Origin: Lysobacter sp. Root916
GTDB lineage: Bacteria > Pseudomonadota > Gammaproteobacteria > Xanthomonadales > Xanthomonadaceae
DNA length: 56,336 nucleotides
Assembly (NCBI RefSeq): GCF_001429785.1
Contig: NZ_LMJF01000011.1
Coordinates: 2,047 to 58,382 of the forward strand
Direction of reading: 5' to 3'
Below the pieces are notes generated by a model. The model was not told where the DNA came from, did not search any database, and saw nothing but the letters and a program-made list of their open reading frames with translations. Each line of letters begins with the position of its first letter. Position 1 is the first letter of the stretch. Below, piece after piece: positions 16,895 to 24,705 of this stretch. A program made the translations under genes and the position numbers.

Positions 16895-18190
16895 TCAGGC
16901 GCGGGTCGCGTCGCCTTGGCCGCCCAGCACCAGGGTAGTGCGGGTGCCGCGACCGACGTCGGACTCGAAGCTCAGGGTCCAGCCCAGGTGTTCGCACAGG
17001 CGCGAGATCAGGTCCAGGCCGATGCCGCCGCCGTCGCGGTCGCCGCCGCCGCGCGCGATGCGCGCATAGATCGCGCTGATTTCTTCCGGGCTCATGCCGT
17101 GGCCGGGGTCGTCGATGATCACCGTGGCCGGCGCCTGCAGCCGGATCAGGATTTCGCCGCGGTCGCTGTGTTCGATCGCGTTGCGCAGCAGGTTGCCGAT
17201 CGCGGCCTGCACGATGGGCAGCGGCGCGACGATCTCGCAGGCCGGCAACGGTGCCAGGGTCAGGCGCAGGTGCTTGTCGCGGGTGAGCTGGCGATGGTCG
17301 TCGACGATCTCCGGCAGCAACTGGTCCAGGGCGACGCGGTCGCTGGCGCGGGCCAGGCGCGCGGGATCCTTGGCCAGGGCCAGCAGCAGCGAGATCAGCC
17401 GCTCCACGTCCTGCGAGGTGCGGCGGATGCGGCCTAGCTGATGGCGTACGGGCGCGGGCAGGTCGGGCTGATCCAGGGCCAGCTCGGTGGCGCCCACGAT
17501 CACCGCGATCGGGGTGCGCAGCTCGTGGCTGGCGCTGTCGATGAAGGCGCGTTCGCGCTCGACGAAGCGTTCGTTGCGCTGCAGGTAGTCGTTGAGCGAG
17601 TCGGCGATCACCACCAGCTCGGCGCTGGCCGCGTGCGGCACGTCGATGCGTTGGCCGGACTGATCGGGGCGCAGGCGCGCGATGCGCTCGGCCAAGGTGC
17701 TCAAGGGCTGCATCAGCCGATCCACGCCCAGCGCGATCAGCAGCGACAGCATCACCAAGGTCGTGATCGCCGCGCCGGCGATGGTCAGCGTCATGTCGAA
17801 CTCGCGCGCCTCCAGGTCGCTGATGTCCAGCGACAGCACGACCCGGCGGCCGTCGATATCGCGCACCAGCGCAACGTGCTCTACGCCGCCGACCAGCACC
17901 TCGTCGTGCACCCCGGGAGGCAGCCCGCGCAATTCGACCGGCACCCGCGCGGATTCGCGGCTGTCGTAGAGCTTGATGCTGGCGGTGTCGGTCCAGTGGT
18001 AGTTCGGGTCGACGCGGCTGCGTTCGCCGAAATGGTCGAGCTCGGATTCCAGCAGGGTCTGCCAGACCAGGCGCTCGACATGCTCGTTGACGATGATGCC
18101 CTGCGCGACCACCGCCACCGTCAGCAGCGCGGTGAAGGCGAGCAGGCCCAGCAGGATGCGCCGGCGCAGGCTGCTTCGCTTATCCGCCAT
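16895..18190 (-). CDS. Membrane sensor histidine kinase of an OmpR-type system
   Basis: The 431-residue protein has a first membrane helix (LLGLLAFTALLTVAVVAQGI), a periplasmic sensor of about 110 residues, a second helix near residues 137-155, HAMP, HisKA with His222 (IDSASHELRTPIAV) and an HATPase domain (NLLRNAIEHSD; IDDPGHGM; GGGIGLDLISRL). It overlaps the response regulator gene by 11 bp. The ligand is not predictable. The divergent neighbours are lipid A-type modification enzymes, so envelope stress or cationic-peptide sensing is a reasonable inference. Confidence 0.85.
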   Translation of the reverse strand: MADKRSSLRRRILLGLLAFTALLTVAVVAQGIIVNEHVERLVWQTLLESELDHFGERSRVDPNYHWTDTASIKLYDSRESARVPVELRGLPPGVHDEVLVGGVEHVALVRDIDGRRVVLSLDISDLEAREFDMTLTIAGAAITTLVMLSLLIALGVDRLMQPLSTLAERIARLRPDQSGQRIDVPHAASAELVVIADSLNDYLQRNERFVERERAFIDSASHELRTPIAVIVGATELALDQPDLPAPVRHQLGRIRRTSQDVERLISLLLALAKDPARLARASDRVALDQLLPEIVDDHRQLTRDKHLRLTLAPLPACEIVAPLPIVQAAIGNLLRNAIEHSDRGEILIRLQAPATVIIDDPGHGMSPEEISAIYARIARGGGDRDGGGIGLDLISRLCEHLGWTLSFESDVGRGTRTTLVLGGQGDATRA

Positions 18191-18887
18191 GGGCGCCCTC
18201 GATCATGTCCGCGGCGGCGACTTCGGCCAGGCGGTAGCCGACCCGCGGCAGGGTCTGGATCAGCTTGTTCGGGTAGGGCCCGTCGACGCTGCGACGCAGT
18301 TCGTAGATATGCGAGCGCAGCATGTCGCCGTCGGGCGGGCTATCGCCCCACAGCGCATGCTCCAGGCGTTCGCGCGTGACCGCGGCCGGGCTGGATTGCA
18401 TCAGCACTTCCAGCAGCTTGCGGCAGGCCGGGTACAGGTGCAGGGCGCGGCCGCCGCGGCTGACCTCCAGCGTGGTCAGGTCGTAACGCAGGTCGGCGAT
18501 CTGCAGCACGCGGCTGCGCCCGCGTCCGCTGGCGCGCGCGATCAGCGCCTCCAGGCGCACTTCCAGCTCCGGCAGCGCGAACGGCTTGGTCAGGTAGTCG
18601 TCGGCGCCGGCGCGGAAGCCGGCGATCTTGTCGGGCAGTTCGTCGCGTGCGGTCAGCATCAGCACCGGCACTTCGTTGCCGGCGTCGCGCAAGGCGCGCA
18701 GCACGCCGTGGCCGTCCAGGCGCGGCAGCATCCAGTCCAGCACGATCGCGTCGTAGCGCTGGGTCACGGCCAGATGCAGGCCGGTGGCGCCGTCGGGCGC
18801 GGCGTCCAGGGTGTAGCCGCGCGCCTCGAAGTACTCGAACAGGTTCGCCACCAGGCTCCGGTTGTCTTCCACCACCAACACACGCAT
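18180..18887 (-). CDS. OmpR/PhoB-family response regulator
   Basis: The 235-residue protein starts MRVLVVEDNRSLVANLFEYF and has phospho-acceptor Asp51 (IVLDWMLP), Lys101 (YLTKPF) and a C-terminal winged helix ending SHIYELRRSVDGPYPNKLIQTLPRVGYRL. The frame opens 22 codons earlier, but the Met chosen begins the conserved receiver fold. It is the promoter-proximal gene of the pair with the sensor kinase and is divergent (about 270 bp) from the PAP2-eptA operon, which it may control. Confidence 0.86.
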   Translation of the reverse strand: MRVLVVEDNRSLVANLFEYFEARGYTLDAAPDGATGLHLAVTQRYDAIVLDWMLPRLDGHGVLRALRDAGNEVPVLMLTARDELPDKIAGFRAGADDYLTKPFALPELEVRLEALIARASGRGRSRVLQIADLRYDLTTLEVSRGGRALHLYPACRKLLEVLMQSSPAAVTRERLEHALWGDSPPDGDMLRSHIYELRRSVDGPYPNKLIQTLPRVGYRLAEVAAADMIEGAHGG

Positions 18888-19159
18888 ACGTCCGGATTCT
18901 CCCTGCCCGCCAGTCGCCAGGCGCGCCCGACTGACCAGTATTCGCGCCGCCACGTCGGAACGACGTAGGAACGGCGGAAACGATACTCCTACGCCCGCGC
19001 GCCCGGCGCGGCGCCCGCGGTCAGCCGGCGTTTAGCTGCGGGCCGCCGCGGAGTCGGTTTTTAACGAAGCCCGAATTCGGCTCCTACCGCTCTCCGACAC
19101 GCGCGTTCCGATCATCGCCGCAGCTTCCACTTCGTGCCGGCTCGGACCGGCCGCACTCG

Positions 19160-20020
19160 ATGAAATCTCCCGCGGCACCCAAGCACAGCATGCACAGCGG
19201 CCCGTCCTGGCCGGCCCACCATCCCGGCCTGGACCGCATCGCGGGCGCCGCCGCGCGCGACGAGTCCTTCTATTTCAGCCATTTCTGGCTGCCCCTGCTG
19301 GCCTTCGCGATCCTTGCCGTCGGCCTGATGCTGCTGCACGGCGACGTCTGGCTGGCGGACCGCCTGTACGCCTGGCAGGGCCATCGCTGGGCGCTGAAGA
19401 ACGCGTTCGCCACCCAGACCCTGATCCATATCGGCGGTCGCGACCTCAGCACCGCGGCCTGGCTGGCGGTCGTCGTGGCCTGGCTGGTGGCGCGCTTGCG
19501 CAGCGATCTGGCACCGCTGCGCAAGCCGCTGGCGTATCTGGTGCTGTCGACTCTGTTGGCGACGGCGGTGGTGGCCTGGATCAAGTCCTGGACGAACATG
19601 GACTGCCCCTGGGACCTGCTGCGCTACGGTGGCGACCGGCCCTACATCGGCCTGCTCGGGCTGCGCCCGATCGGCCTGTCGCGCGGGGTCTGCTTTCCGG
19701 CCGGCCATGCCAGCGGCGGCTACGCCTGGATGGCGCTGTACTTCTTCTTCCTGGCGGTGCGTCCGCGGCTGCGTTGGCTGGGCCTGGCGATCGGCGTGGG
19801 CACGGGCTTGCTGTTCGGCGTTTCCCAGCAGCTGCGCGGCGCGCACTTCCTTTCGCACGATCTGTGGACGGTGACGATCTGCTGGATGAGCGCGCTGGGC
19901 ATGTACCGCTTGTTCTGGGGACGGGCCGGAGCGCGCGAGCGCGCCGACGTCGCGGCCTTCGATTACGCCGGGGACATCGCCGCCGGCTCGCCCGCCACCC
20001 GCCGGCAGGACCTCGCATGA
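19160..20020 (+). CDS. PAP2-family membrane phosphatase (LpxE/LpxF-like candidate)
   Basis: The 286-residue protein has about six membrane helices and three phosphatase motifs: a K...DCPWDL segment (KSWTNMDCPWDL), the PSGH-like FPAGHASGGYAW, and LRGAHFLSHDL with the catalytic His and Asp. The family removes phosphates from lipids (lipid A, phosphatidyl-glycerophosphate, undecaprenyl pyrophosphate). Its ATGA overlap with eptA suggests it prepares or balances phosphate groups on lipid A before phosphoethanolamine addition; this is inference from context. Confidence 0.8.
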   Translation: MKSPAAPKHSMHSGPSWPAHHPGLDRIAGAAARDESFYFSHFWLPLLAFAILAVGLMLLHGDVWLADRLYAWQGHRWALKNAFATQTLIHIGGRDLSTAAWLAVVVAWLVARLRSDLAPLRKPLAYLVLSTLLATAVVAWIKSWTNMDCPWDLLRYGGDRPYIGLLGLRPIGLSRGVCFPAGHASGGYAWMALYFFFLAVRPRLRWLGLAIGVGTGLLFGVSQQLRGAHFLSHDLWTVTICWMSALGMYRLFWGRAGARERADVAAFDYAGDIAAGSPATRRQDLA

Positions 20021-21690
20021 GCGCGATCGCGCGGCCGCAGGTCGCCCAGCCCGATCGCACCAGCGCGCTGCTGACCTATCGCCCGCAGCTGAGCCTGGAA
20101 ACGCTGGCGCTGATCGCCAGCCTGTTCTTCACCGTGTTCTGCAACGGCTCTTTCTTCACCGCCGTGGCCCAGACCGGCGTGTTGCATGGGCCCGGCGGCT
20201 GGCTGACCGCCTTGAGTCTGTTCGCGATGGTCGCGGCGCTGAACATGCTGCTGCTGTGCCTGGTGCTGTACCGGCCGATCGCCAAGCCGGTGCTGATCGT
20301 GCTGCTGCTGACCACCGCGATGGCGGTGCGCTACATGAGCCAGTACACGGTGTACCTGGACACCGACATGATCCGCAACATCCTGCACACCGACACCAAG
20401 GAGTCGAGCGAGCTGATCTCCTGGCGGTTGCTGCCGTCGCTGCTCCTGTACGGCGTGCTGCCGTCCCTGATGGTCTGGCACGTGCGCCTGAAGCCGCGCT
20501 CGTTCAAGCGCGCGGCGCTGATCCGCGTCGCCTGCGTGGTCGGCGCGCTCGCGATCGCCTGCGGCGCGGCGCTGCTGTCGTTCCAGAACCTGTCGTCGTT
20601 GATGCGCAACCACCGCGAGGTGCGGCACCTGATCACGCCGGGCAATTATGTGATGTCGCTGGCGCGGGTCGCGTTCGAGGACCGCAGCGGCGGCAACCGC
20701 GCGCGCGAACCGGTCGGCCAGGACGCCAAGCTCGTGGGCCGGCCCGCCGGCGCGAAGCCGCGTCTGCTGGTGATCGTGGTCGGCGAGACCGTGCGCGCGC
20801 AGAACTGGGGCTTGAACGGTTACGCGCGCCAGACCACGCCCGAACTGGCCAAGATCGGCCCGATCAATTTCCCCGACGTCACCGCCTGCGGGTCGGCCAC
20901 CGAGGTCTCGGTGCCGTGCATGTTCTCGCCCTGGGGGCGCGGCCATTACGACAAGGACCGGATCAAGCATTCGCAGTCCCTGCTGCACGTGCTCGAATAC
21001 GCCGGCCTGAAGACCCTGTGGCGCGACAACCAGACCGGTTGCAAGGGCGTCTGCGACGGTCTGGCCTTCGAGTCCTTCGAACACGGTACGCAAACGCCGT
21101 ACTGCAATGCCGAAGGCTGCATGGACGAAGTCATGCTGCAGGGCCTGGACGCCGAGTTGGCCAAGCGACCGGGCGATGCGGTGGTGGTGCTGCATCAGTT
21201 GGGCAACCACGGCCCGGCCTACTACAAGCGCTATCCGCAGCGGCTGAAGAAATTCACGCCGGTGTGCGAGACCTCGGACCTGGGTCAGTGCAGCCTGGCC
21301 GAGATCGTCAACGCCTACGACAACGCGGTGCTGGGCACCGACGATTTCCTGGCCCGCACCATCCGCCAACTGTCCGAGATGAGCGGGCGCGACACCGCGA
21401 TGATCTATGTGTCCGATCACGGCGAATCGCTGGGCGAGAACGGCCTGTTCCTGCATGGCGTGCCTTACGCGATCGCGCCGAAGACCCAGCTGCACGTGCC
21501 GATGGTGATGTGGCTGTCGCCGGGCTTCGCCGCCAGCCGCGGCATCGACACTGCCTGCCTGCGTCGCGAGGCCGGGCAACCGGCCAGCCACGACAACCTG
21601 TTCCATTCAGTGCTGGGCCTGATGCAGGTGCGCAGCTCGGTATACGACCACAAGCTGGATCTGTTCGGGCGTTGCGGGCGACCCGCCTGA
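20017..21690 (+). CDS. eptA: Phosphoethanolamine-lipid A transferase
   Basis: The 557-residue protein has an N-terminal five-helix membrane domain (residues 28-190) and a periplasmic alkaline-phosphatase-fold domain. Visible active-site residues by analogy with EptA/MCR-1 are Glu257 (VVGETVRAQN), the nucleophile Thr295 in CGSATEVSVPCMF, and Asp467/His468 (YVSDHGESLGENG). Cys291 and Cys301 flank the nucleophile as in MCR-1, and further cysteines (NQTGCKGVCDG; CNAEGC) fit the other disulfides. The enzyme transfers phosphoethanolamine to lipid A and confers resistance to cationic peptides. The start overlaps the PAP2 stop. Confidence 0.9.
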   Translation: MSAIARPQVAQPDRTSALLTYRPQLSLETLALIASLFFTVFCNGSFFTAVAQTGVLHGPGGWLTALSLFAMVAALNMLLLCLVLYRPIAKPVLIVLLLTTAMAVRYMSQYTVYLDTDMIRNILHTDTKESSELISWRLLPSLLLYGVLPSLMVWHVRLKPRSFKRAALIRVACVVGALAIACGAALLSFQNLSSLMRNHREVRHLITPGNYVMSLARVAFEDRSGGNRAREPVGQDAKLVGRPAGAKPRLLVIVVGETVRAQNWGLNGYARQTTPELAKIGPINFPDVTACGSATEVSVPCMFSPWGRGHYDKDRIKHSQSLLHVLEYAGLKTLWRDNQTGCKGVCDGLAFESFEHGTQTPYCNAEGCMDEVMLQGLDAELAKRPGDAVVVLHQLGNHGPAYYKRYPQRLKKFTPVCETSDLGQCSLAEIVNAYDNAVLGTDDFLARTIRQLSEMSGRDTAMIYVSDHGESLGENGLFLHGVPYAIAPKTQLHVPMVMWLSPGFAASRGIDTACLRREAGQPASHDNLFHSVLGLMQVRSSVYDHKLDLFGRCGRPA

Positions 21691-21754
21691 GCCGCTGCGC
21701 GTTCGTCGCGACGGGCGCAGAATCGGGACGGGACCGCTCGCCGCGAGGCCGCGC

Positions 21755-22189
21755 ATGAACACCTTACCGACCTGGTTCTTGTGGGCCTTGGGCTCGGCGG
21801 CATTCGCCGCGCTGACCGCGATCTTCGCCAAGCTCGGTTTGCGCGGCGTGGACTCGGACTACGCCACCCTCATCCGCACCTGGGTGATCGTGCTGGCGCT
21901 GACGATGTTCGTCGTCTATGCCGGCAAGTGGAGCGATCCCAGCCAGCTGTCGGCCAAGACCTGGACCTTTCTGATCCTGTCGGGCCTGGCCACCGGCGCT
22001 TCCTGGCTGTGCTATTTCCGCGCCTTGCAGATCGGTCAGGCCTCGCAGGTCGCACCGGTGGACAAGCTCAGCCTGCTGCTGGTCGCGGTATTCGCGGTCG
22101 TGTTCCTGGGCGAGCGGCCGAGTCCGCGCGAGTGGCTGGGCATCGCGATGGTCGGCGCGGGCGTGTTGGTGCTGGGCTGGCGGCGCTAG
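21755..22189 (+). CDS. EamA-domain membrane protein (half-size)
   Basis: The 144-residue protein has one EamA/DMT repeat with about five helices: LPTWFLWALGSAAFAALTAIFAKLGLRG at the start, SGLATGASWLCYFRALQIGQASQVAPVDKLS in the middle and LGERPSPREWLGIAMVGAGVLVL at the end. Full DMT exporters have two such repeats, so this one should dimerise, as in small multidrug-resistance-like proteins. Substrate unknown. It is convergent with the next small gene. Confidence 0.82.
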   Translation: MNTLPTWFLWALGSAAFAALTAIFAKLGLRGVDSDYATLIRTWVIVLALTMFVVYAGKWSDPSQLSAKTWTFLILSGLATGASWLCYFRALQIGQASQVAPVDKLSLLLVAVFAVVFLGERPSPREWLGIAMVGAGVLVLGWRR

Positions 22190-22317
22190 CGCAGCAGCGC
22201 GCCCAGCATCGCGCCGATCAGGCCCAGCGCCGGCATCGTCGCGCTCCAGCGCAGCGCGTGTCCGCCCAGGCCGCCGCGCATGCCGCGCCGGCGCGAATGC
22301 GGTCCGCGCCTAGCCAT
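22186..22317 (-). CDS. Putative 43-residue basic/membrane microprotein
   Basis: A short frame begins at an ATG that overlaps the last codons of the NAD(P)-binding gene and ends overlapping the EamA stop. It encodes an Arg/Gly-rich N-terminus and a C-terminal hydrophobic stretch (WSATMPALGLIGAMLGALL). I do not recognise it; coding status rests on the tight coupling and hydrophobic C-terminus only. Confidence 0.35.
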   Translation of the reverse strand: MARRGPHSRRRGMRGGLGGHALRWSATMPALGLIGAMLGALLR

Positions 22318-22993
22318 GCGCGCGCGCCCGCTCGGCTAGGGCGCGGATATCGCGCGCTTCCAGCACCGCTTTCGGCGCGCCGTGGCGCGCGGCCTCCAGC
22401 ATGGCCAGGCCGATGCTCTCGGTGCTGAGGATCTGGTTCGGCAGCAGCGCGCGCAGCGGCGACAGCAGCGGCCGGGTCAGGGCGTAGAACCAGCGGTAGG
22501 CCGGCGTGCTCGAACGCGCGCCGTGCAGCGGCTGAATCACGCCGGGCCGGAACAGATACACCGCCTGAAACGGCAGGCGCCGCAGCGCGTTCTCGGTGCG
22601 TCCCTTGACCCGCGCCCACATGCTGCGGCCGCGCTCGCTGCTGTCGGTGCCGGCACCGGAGACGTAGACGAAGCGCATGTCCGGATTCAGGCGCGCCAGG
22701 GTTTGCGCGGCCGCCAGGGTGAGCTCGTAGGTGATGCGGCTGTAGTCGGCCTCGTTCATGCCGCCGGCGGACACGCCCAGGCAGAAGTAGCAGGCGTCGT
22801 AGCCGTGCAGGCGGTCTTCGATCGCGCGGTAGTCGTACAGATTCGCGTGCACGATTTCCTGCAGTTTCGGATCGCGCCGGCCGCTGGCGCTGCGCCCGAC
22901 CGTAGTCACCCGGCTCACGTCGTCGGCGAGCAGGCATTCGCGCAGCACGCCCTGGCCGACCATGCCGGTGGCGCCGAAGATCAACACGTTCAT
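22310..22993 (-). CDS. NAD(P)-binding epimerase-like protein (atypical SDR)
   Basis: The 227-residue protein starts MNVLIFGATGMVGQGVLREC with the glycine-rich GATGMVGQG dinucleotide site. The motifs FVYVSGAGTDS and MWARVKGRTE replace the YxxxK of classical SDRs by a K-only arrangement typical of the NmrA/HTATIP2-like group. The function may be redox sensing or a reductase; unassigned. It starts 10 bp after the upstream SDR stop, so the two are one operon. Confidence 0.8.
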   Translation of the reverse strand: MNVLIFGATGMVGQGVLRECLLADDVSRVTTVGRSASGRRDPKLQEIVHANLYDYRAIEDRLHGYDACYFCLGVSAGGMNEADYSRITYELTLAAAQTLARLNPDMRFVYVSGAGTDSSERGRSMWARVKGRTENALRRLPFQAVYLFRPGVIQPLHGARSSTPAYRWFYALTRPLLSPLRALLPNQILSTESIGLAMLEAARHGAPKAVLEARDIRALAERARAHG

Positions 22994-23003
22994 GACGGCG
23001 CCC

Positions 23004-23867
23004 TCAGGCTTGCGGCAGCGACGGGATCGCCGGCGCGCCATGATCGATGGACACGCTCAACTCGCGCCAGCGTTGCGCCTGCGCCGTGCGCGCGGATTCG
23101 GCGGCATCGACGAAGTGCAGCGCATCGCTGCCCAGCAGCAGGTGCAGCGGCGGATCCTCCATGCGCGCGACCGTGAGCACCGCCAGCGCGACCTTGGCCG
23201 GATCGCCGTTCTCGTTGCCCAGGTACTGGCTCAGCAGTTCGGCCAAGGCGCCGACCGAGGGCCGGTAATCGGGCCAGATCTCGGGCAGGTTGCGGCTGGC
23301 GATCTCGCCCCAGCCGGTGCGCATGCCGCCGGGTTCGAGCACGCTGATGCGCACGCCGAAGGGCGCGACTTCCTGGCTCAAGGCCTCGCTGAAGCCGCCG
23401 ACCGCCCACTTCGCGGCCTGGTAGGCGCTGAGGCCGGGCGCGCCGATGCGGCCGCCGACCGAGGAGATCTGCAGGATGCGACCACCGCGCTGCGAACGCA
23501 TCACCGGCAGGGCGGCGCGGGTCAGGTTGACCACGCCGTAGAAGTTGGTGTCGATCTGGGCGCGGAACGCGGCTTCGTCGGTTTGTTCGAACGGCGCCAG
23601 CTCGCCGTAGCCGGCATTGTTGACCAGCACGTCGAGGCGGCCGTAGACGTCGATCGCCGTCTGCACCGCCGCGCGCGCGGCGATGGCATCGGTGACGTCC
23701 AGCGCGACCGCGCGCACTTGCCCGGGGTAGCGCGCGACCAGGTCGGCGAGGGTGTCGGGATCGCGTGCGGTGGCGACCACGCGTTCGCCGGCGGCGAGCG
23801 CGGCTTCGACGATCTGACGGCCGAGGCCGCGGGAACTACCGGTGACTAACCAGACTTGGGAGGACAT
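23004..23867 (-). CDS. Short-chain dehydrogenase/reductase
   Basis: The 287-residue classical SDR has the cofactor motif TGSSRGLGRQI, the NNAG motif (LVNNAGYGEL), the catalytic Ser of QISSVGGRIG and the YxxxK motif (SAYQAAKWAV). An Arg after the first glycine motif region (TARDPD) suggests NADPH use. It is the first gene of an SDR/epimerase operon. A palindrome that resembles the dyad at the neighbouring tetR gene lies 39-56 bp upstream, pointing to TetR control. Confidence 0.85.
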   Translation of the reverse strand: MSSQVWLVTGSSRGLGRQIVEAALAAGERVVATARDPDTLADLVARYPGQVRAVALDVTDAIAARAAVQTAIDVYGRLDVLVNNAGYGELAPFEQTDEAAFRAQIDTNFYGVVNLTRAALPVMRSQRGGRILQISSVGGRIGAPGLSAYQAAKWAVGGFSEALSQEVAPFGVRISVLEPGGMRTGWGEIASRNLPEIWPDYRPSVGALAELLSQYLGNENGDPAKVALAVLTVARMEDPPLHLLLGSDALHFVDAAESARTAQAQRWRELSVSIDHGAPAIPSLPQA

Positions 23868-23905
23868 GGGCGGGGACCTGGGCGGTGAGGTGGATGGGTT
23901 GTTTG

Positions 23906-23923
23906 TGAGTGCTTAATCACTCA
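23906..23923. promoter_or_regulatory. Putative TetR operator upstream of the SDR operon
   Basis: TGAGTG-CTTAAT-CACTCA is a perfect inverted repeat, 39 bp before the SDR start. Its half-site TGAGT is shared with the dyad at 24544-24561 in front of the tetR gene. Confidence 0.6.
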
Positions 23924-23961
23924 TTAAATCGAGCAAACGAACACGGCGTCGCCGCCGCGTT

Positions 23962-24531
23962 TCAGTGGGTGATCGCGTTCCAGAACGCTTCGAAACCGGA
24001 GTCGGTGTAGCGCTGGGCGCGCTCGGGCTCGCGTCCCACGAATTCCATCGTGGTGTCGGCCAAAGCCGCCATGATCGAAGCCACGAATTGCTGCGGCAGA
24101 TCGCGCAGCGCGCCGGCGGCGATGCTCTCGTCGAGCAGGGCGCCGAACTCGGCGAACATGCGCATGCCCTCGGCGCGGCTCTCGGCGGTCACGCGCTCGC
24201 TCACGCCCAGTTGGGCGATGGTCTTGCGCTTGGCCGGATGGCGCACGCCCCAGGCCACGTAGCCGGTGAAGATGTGGCGTGCGCGTTCCTTCAGCGCGGC
24301 GTCGCGCGGATAGGTCGATAGCATCGCCTCGTGCATCTCGGTCTTGATCTCCAGATAGAGCTGATTGAACAGCTCGTCCTTGGTGCTGAAGTACGTGAAC
24401 AAGGTGCCCTCGGCCACGCCCGCGCGCTGGGCGATCTTCGCCGTCGGCGCGCTCGCGCCCAGCTCGGCGATCACCTGGATCGCGGCGGCGAGGATGGCGT
24501 TGCGCTTGTCTTCGCTTTTGGGGCGGGCCAT
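23962..24531 (-). CDS. TetR-family transcriptional regulator
   Basis: The 189-residue protein starts MARPKSEDKRNAILAAAIQV and has a TetR HTH (APTAKIAQRAGVAEGTLFTYFSTKDELFNQLY). The C-terminal ligand domain is not assigned. It lies just upstream of the SDR operon on the same strand and divergent from the D-glutamate-type operon. Dyads with its probable half-site TGAGT occur before both tetR and the SDR gene, so autoregulation and control of the SDR operon are likely. Confidence 0.85.
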   Translation of the reverse strand: MARPKSEDKRNAILAAAIQVIAELGASAPTAKIAQRAGVAEGTLFTYFSTKDELFNQLYLEIKTEMHEAMLSTYPRDAALKERARHIFTGYVAWGVRHPAKRKTIAQLGVSERVTAESRAEGMRMFAEFGALLDESIAAGALRDLPQQFVASIMAALADTTMEFVGREPERAQRYTDSGFEAFWNAITH

Positions 24532-24543
24532 GGCCAGGCAGTA

Positions 24544-24561
24544 ATTGAGTGCGTACTCAAT
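24544..24561. promoter_or_regulatory. Putative TetR operator in the tetR/dgcA divergent region
   Basis: ATTGAGT-GCGT-ACTCAAT is a perfect 7-bp inverted repeat 13 bp before the tetR start and 145 bp before the dgcA-like start. Confidence 0.65.
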
Positions 24562-24620
24562 CATATTGGGGTTTTGGCGGTCGGCGCAAGCCTGTGCCGA
24601 CGAGCGGTTCTGGACGGAAC

Positions 24621-24678
24621 TTGACGAAATGGAAAAAATAGCTTTCCAATATAGAAAATAACCACGGTCCGCGTGGTT
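24621..24678 (+). promoter_or_regulatory. AT-rich promoter region and second dyad before the dgcA-like gene
   Basis: An A+T-rich stretch with TTGACG (24621) and TATAGAAAAT (24650) contains TGGAAA-N7-TTTCCA (24630-24648) and is followed by AACCACG-GTCCG-CGTGGTT (24660-24678), a perfect 7-bp inverted repeat. The element boundaries for a sigma-70 promoter are not clear. The last dyad, 28 bp before the start codon, looks like a binding site for an unlinked repressor of the operon. Confidence 0.45.
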
Positions 24679-24705
24679 GTAACCGCCAACGGAGCCGCAG
24701 CGCGC

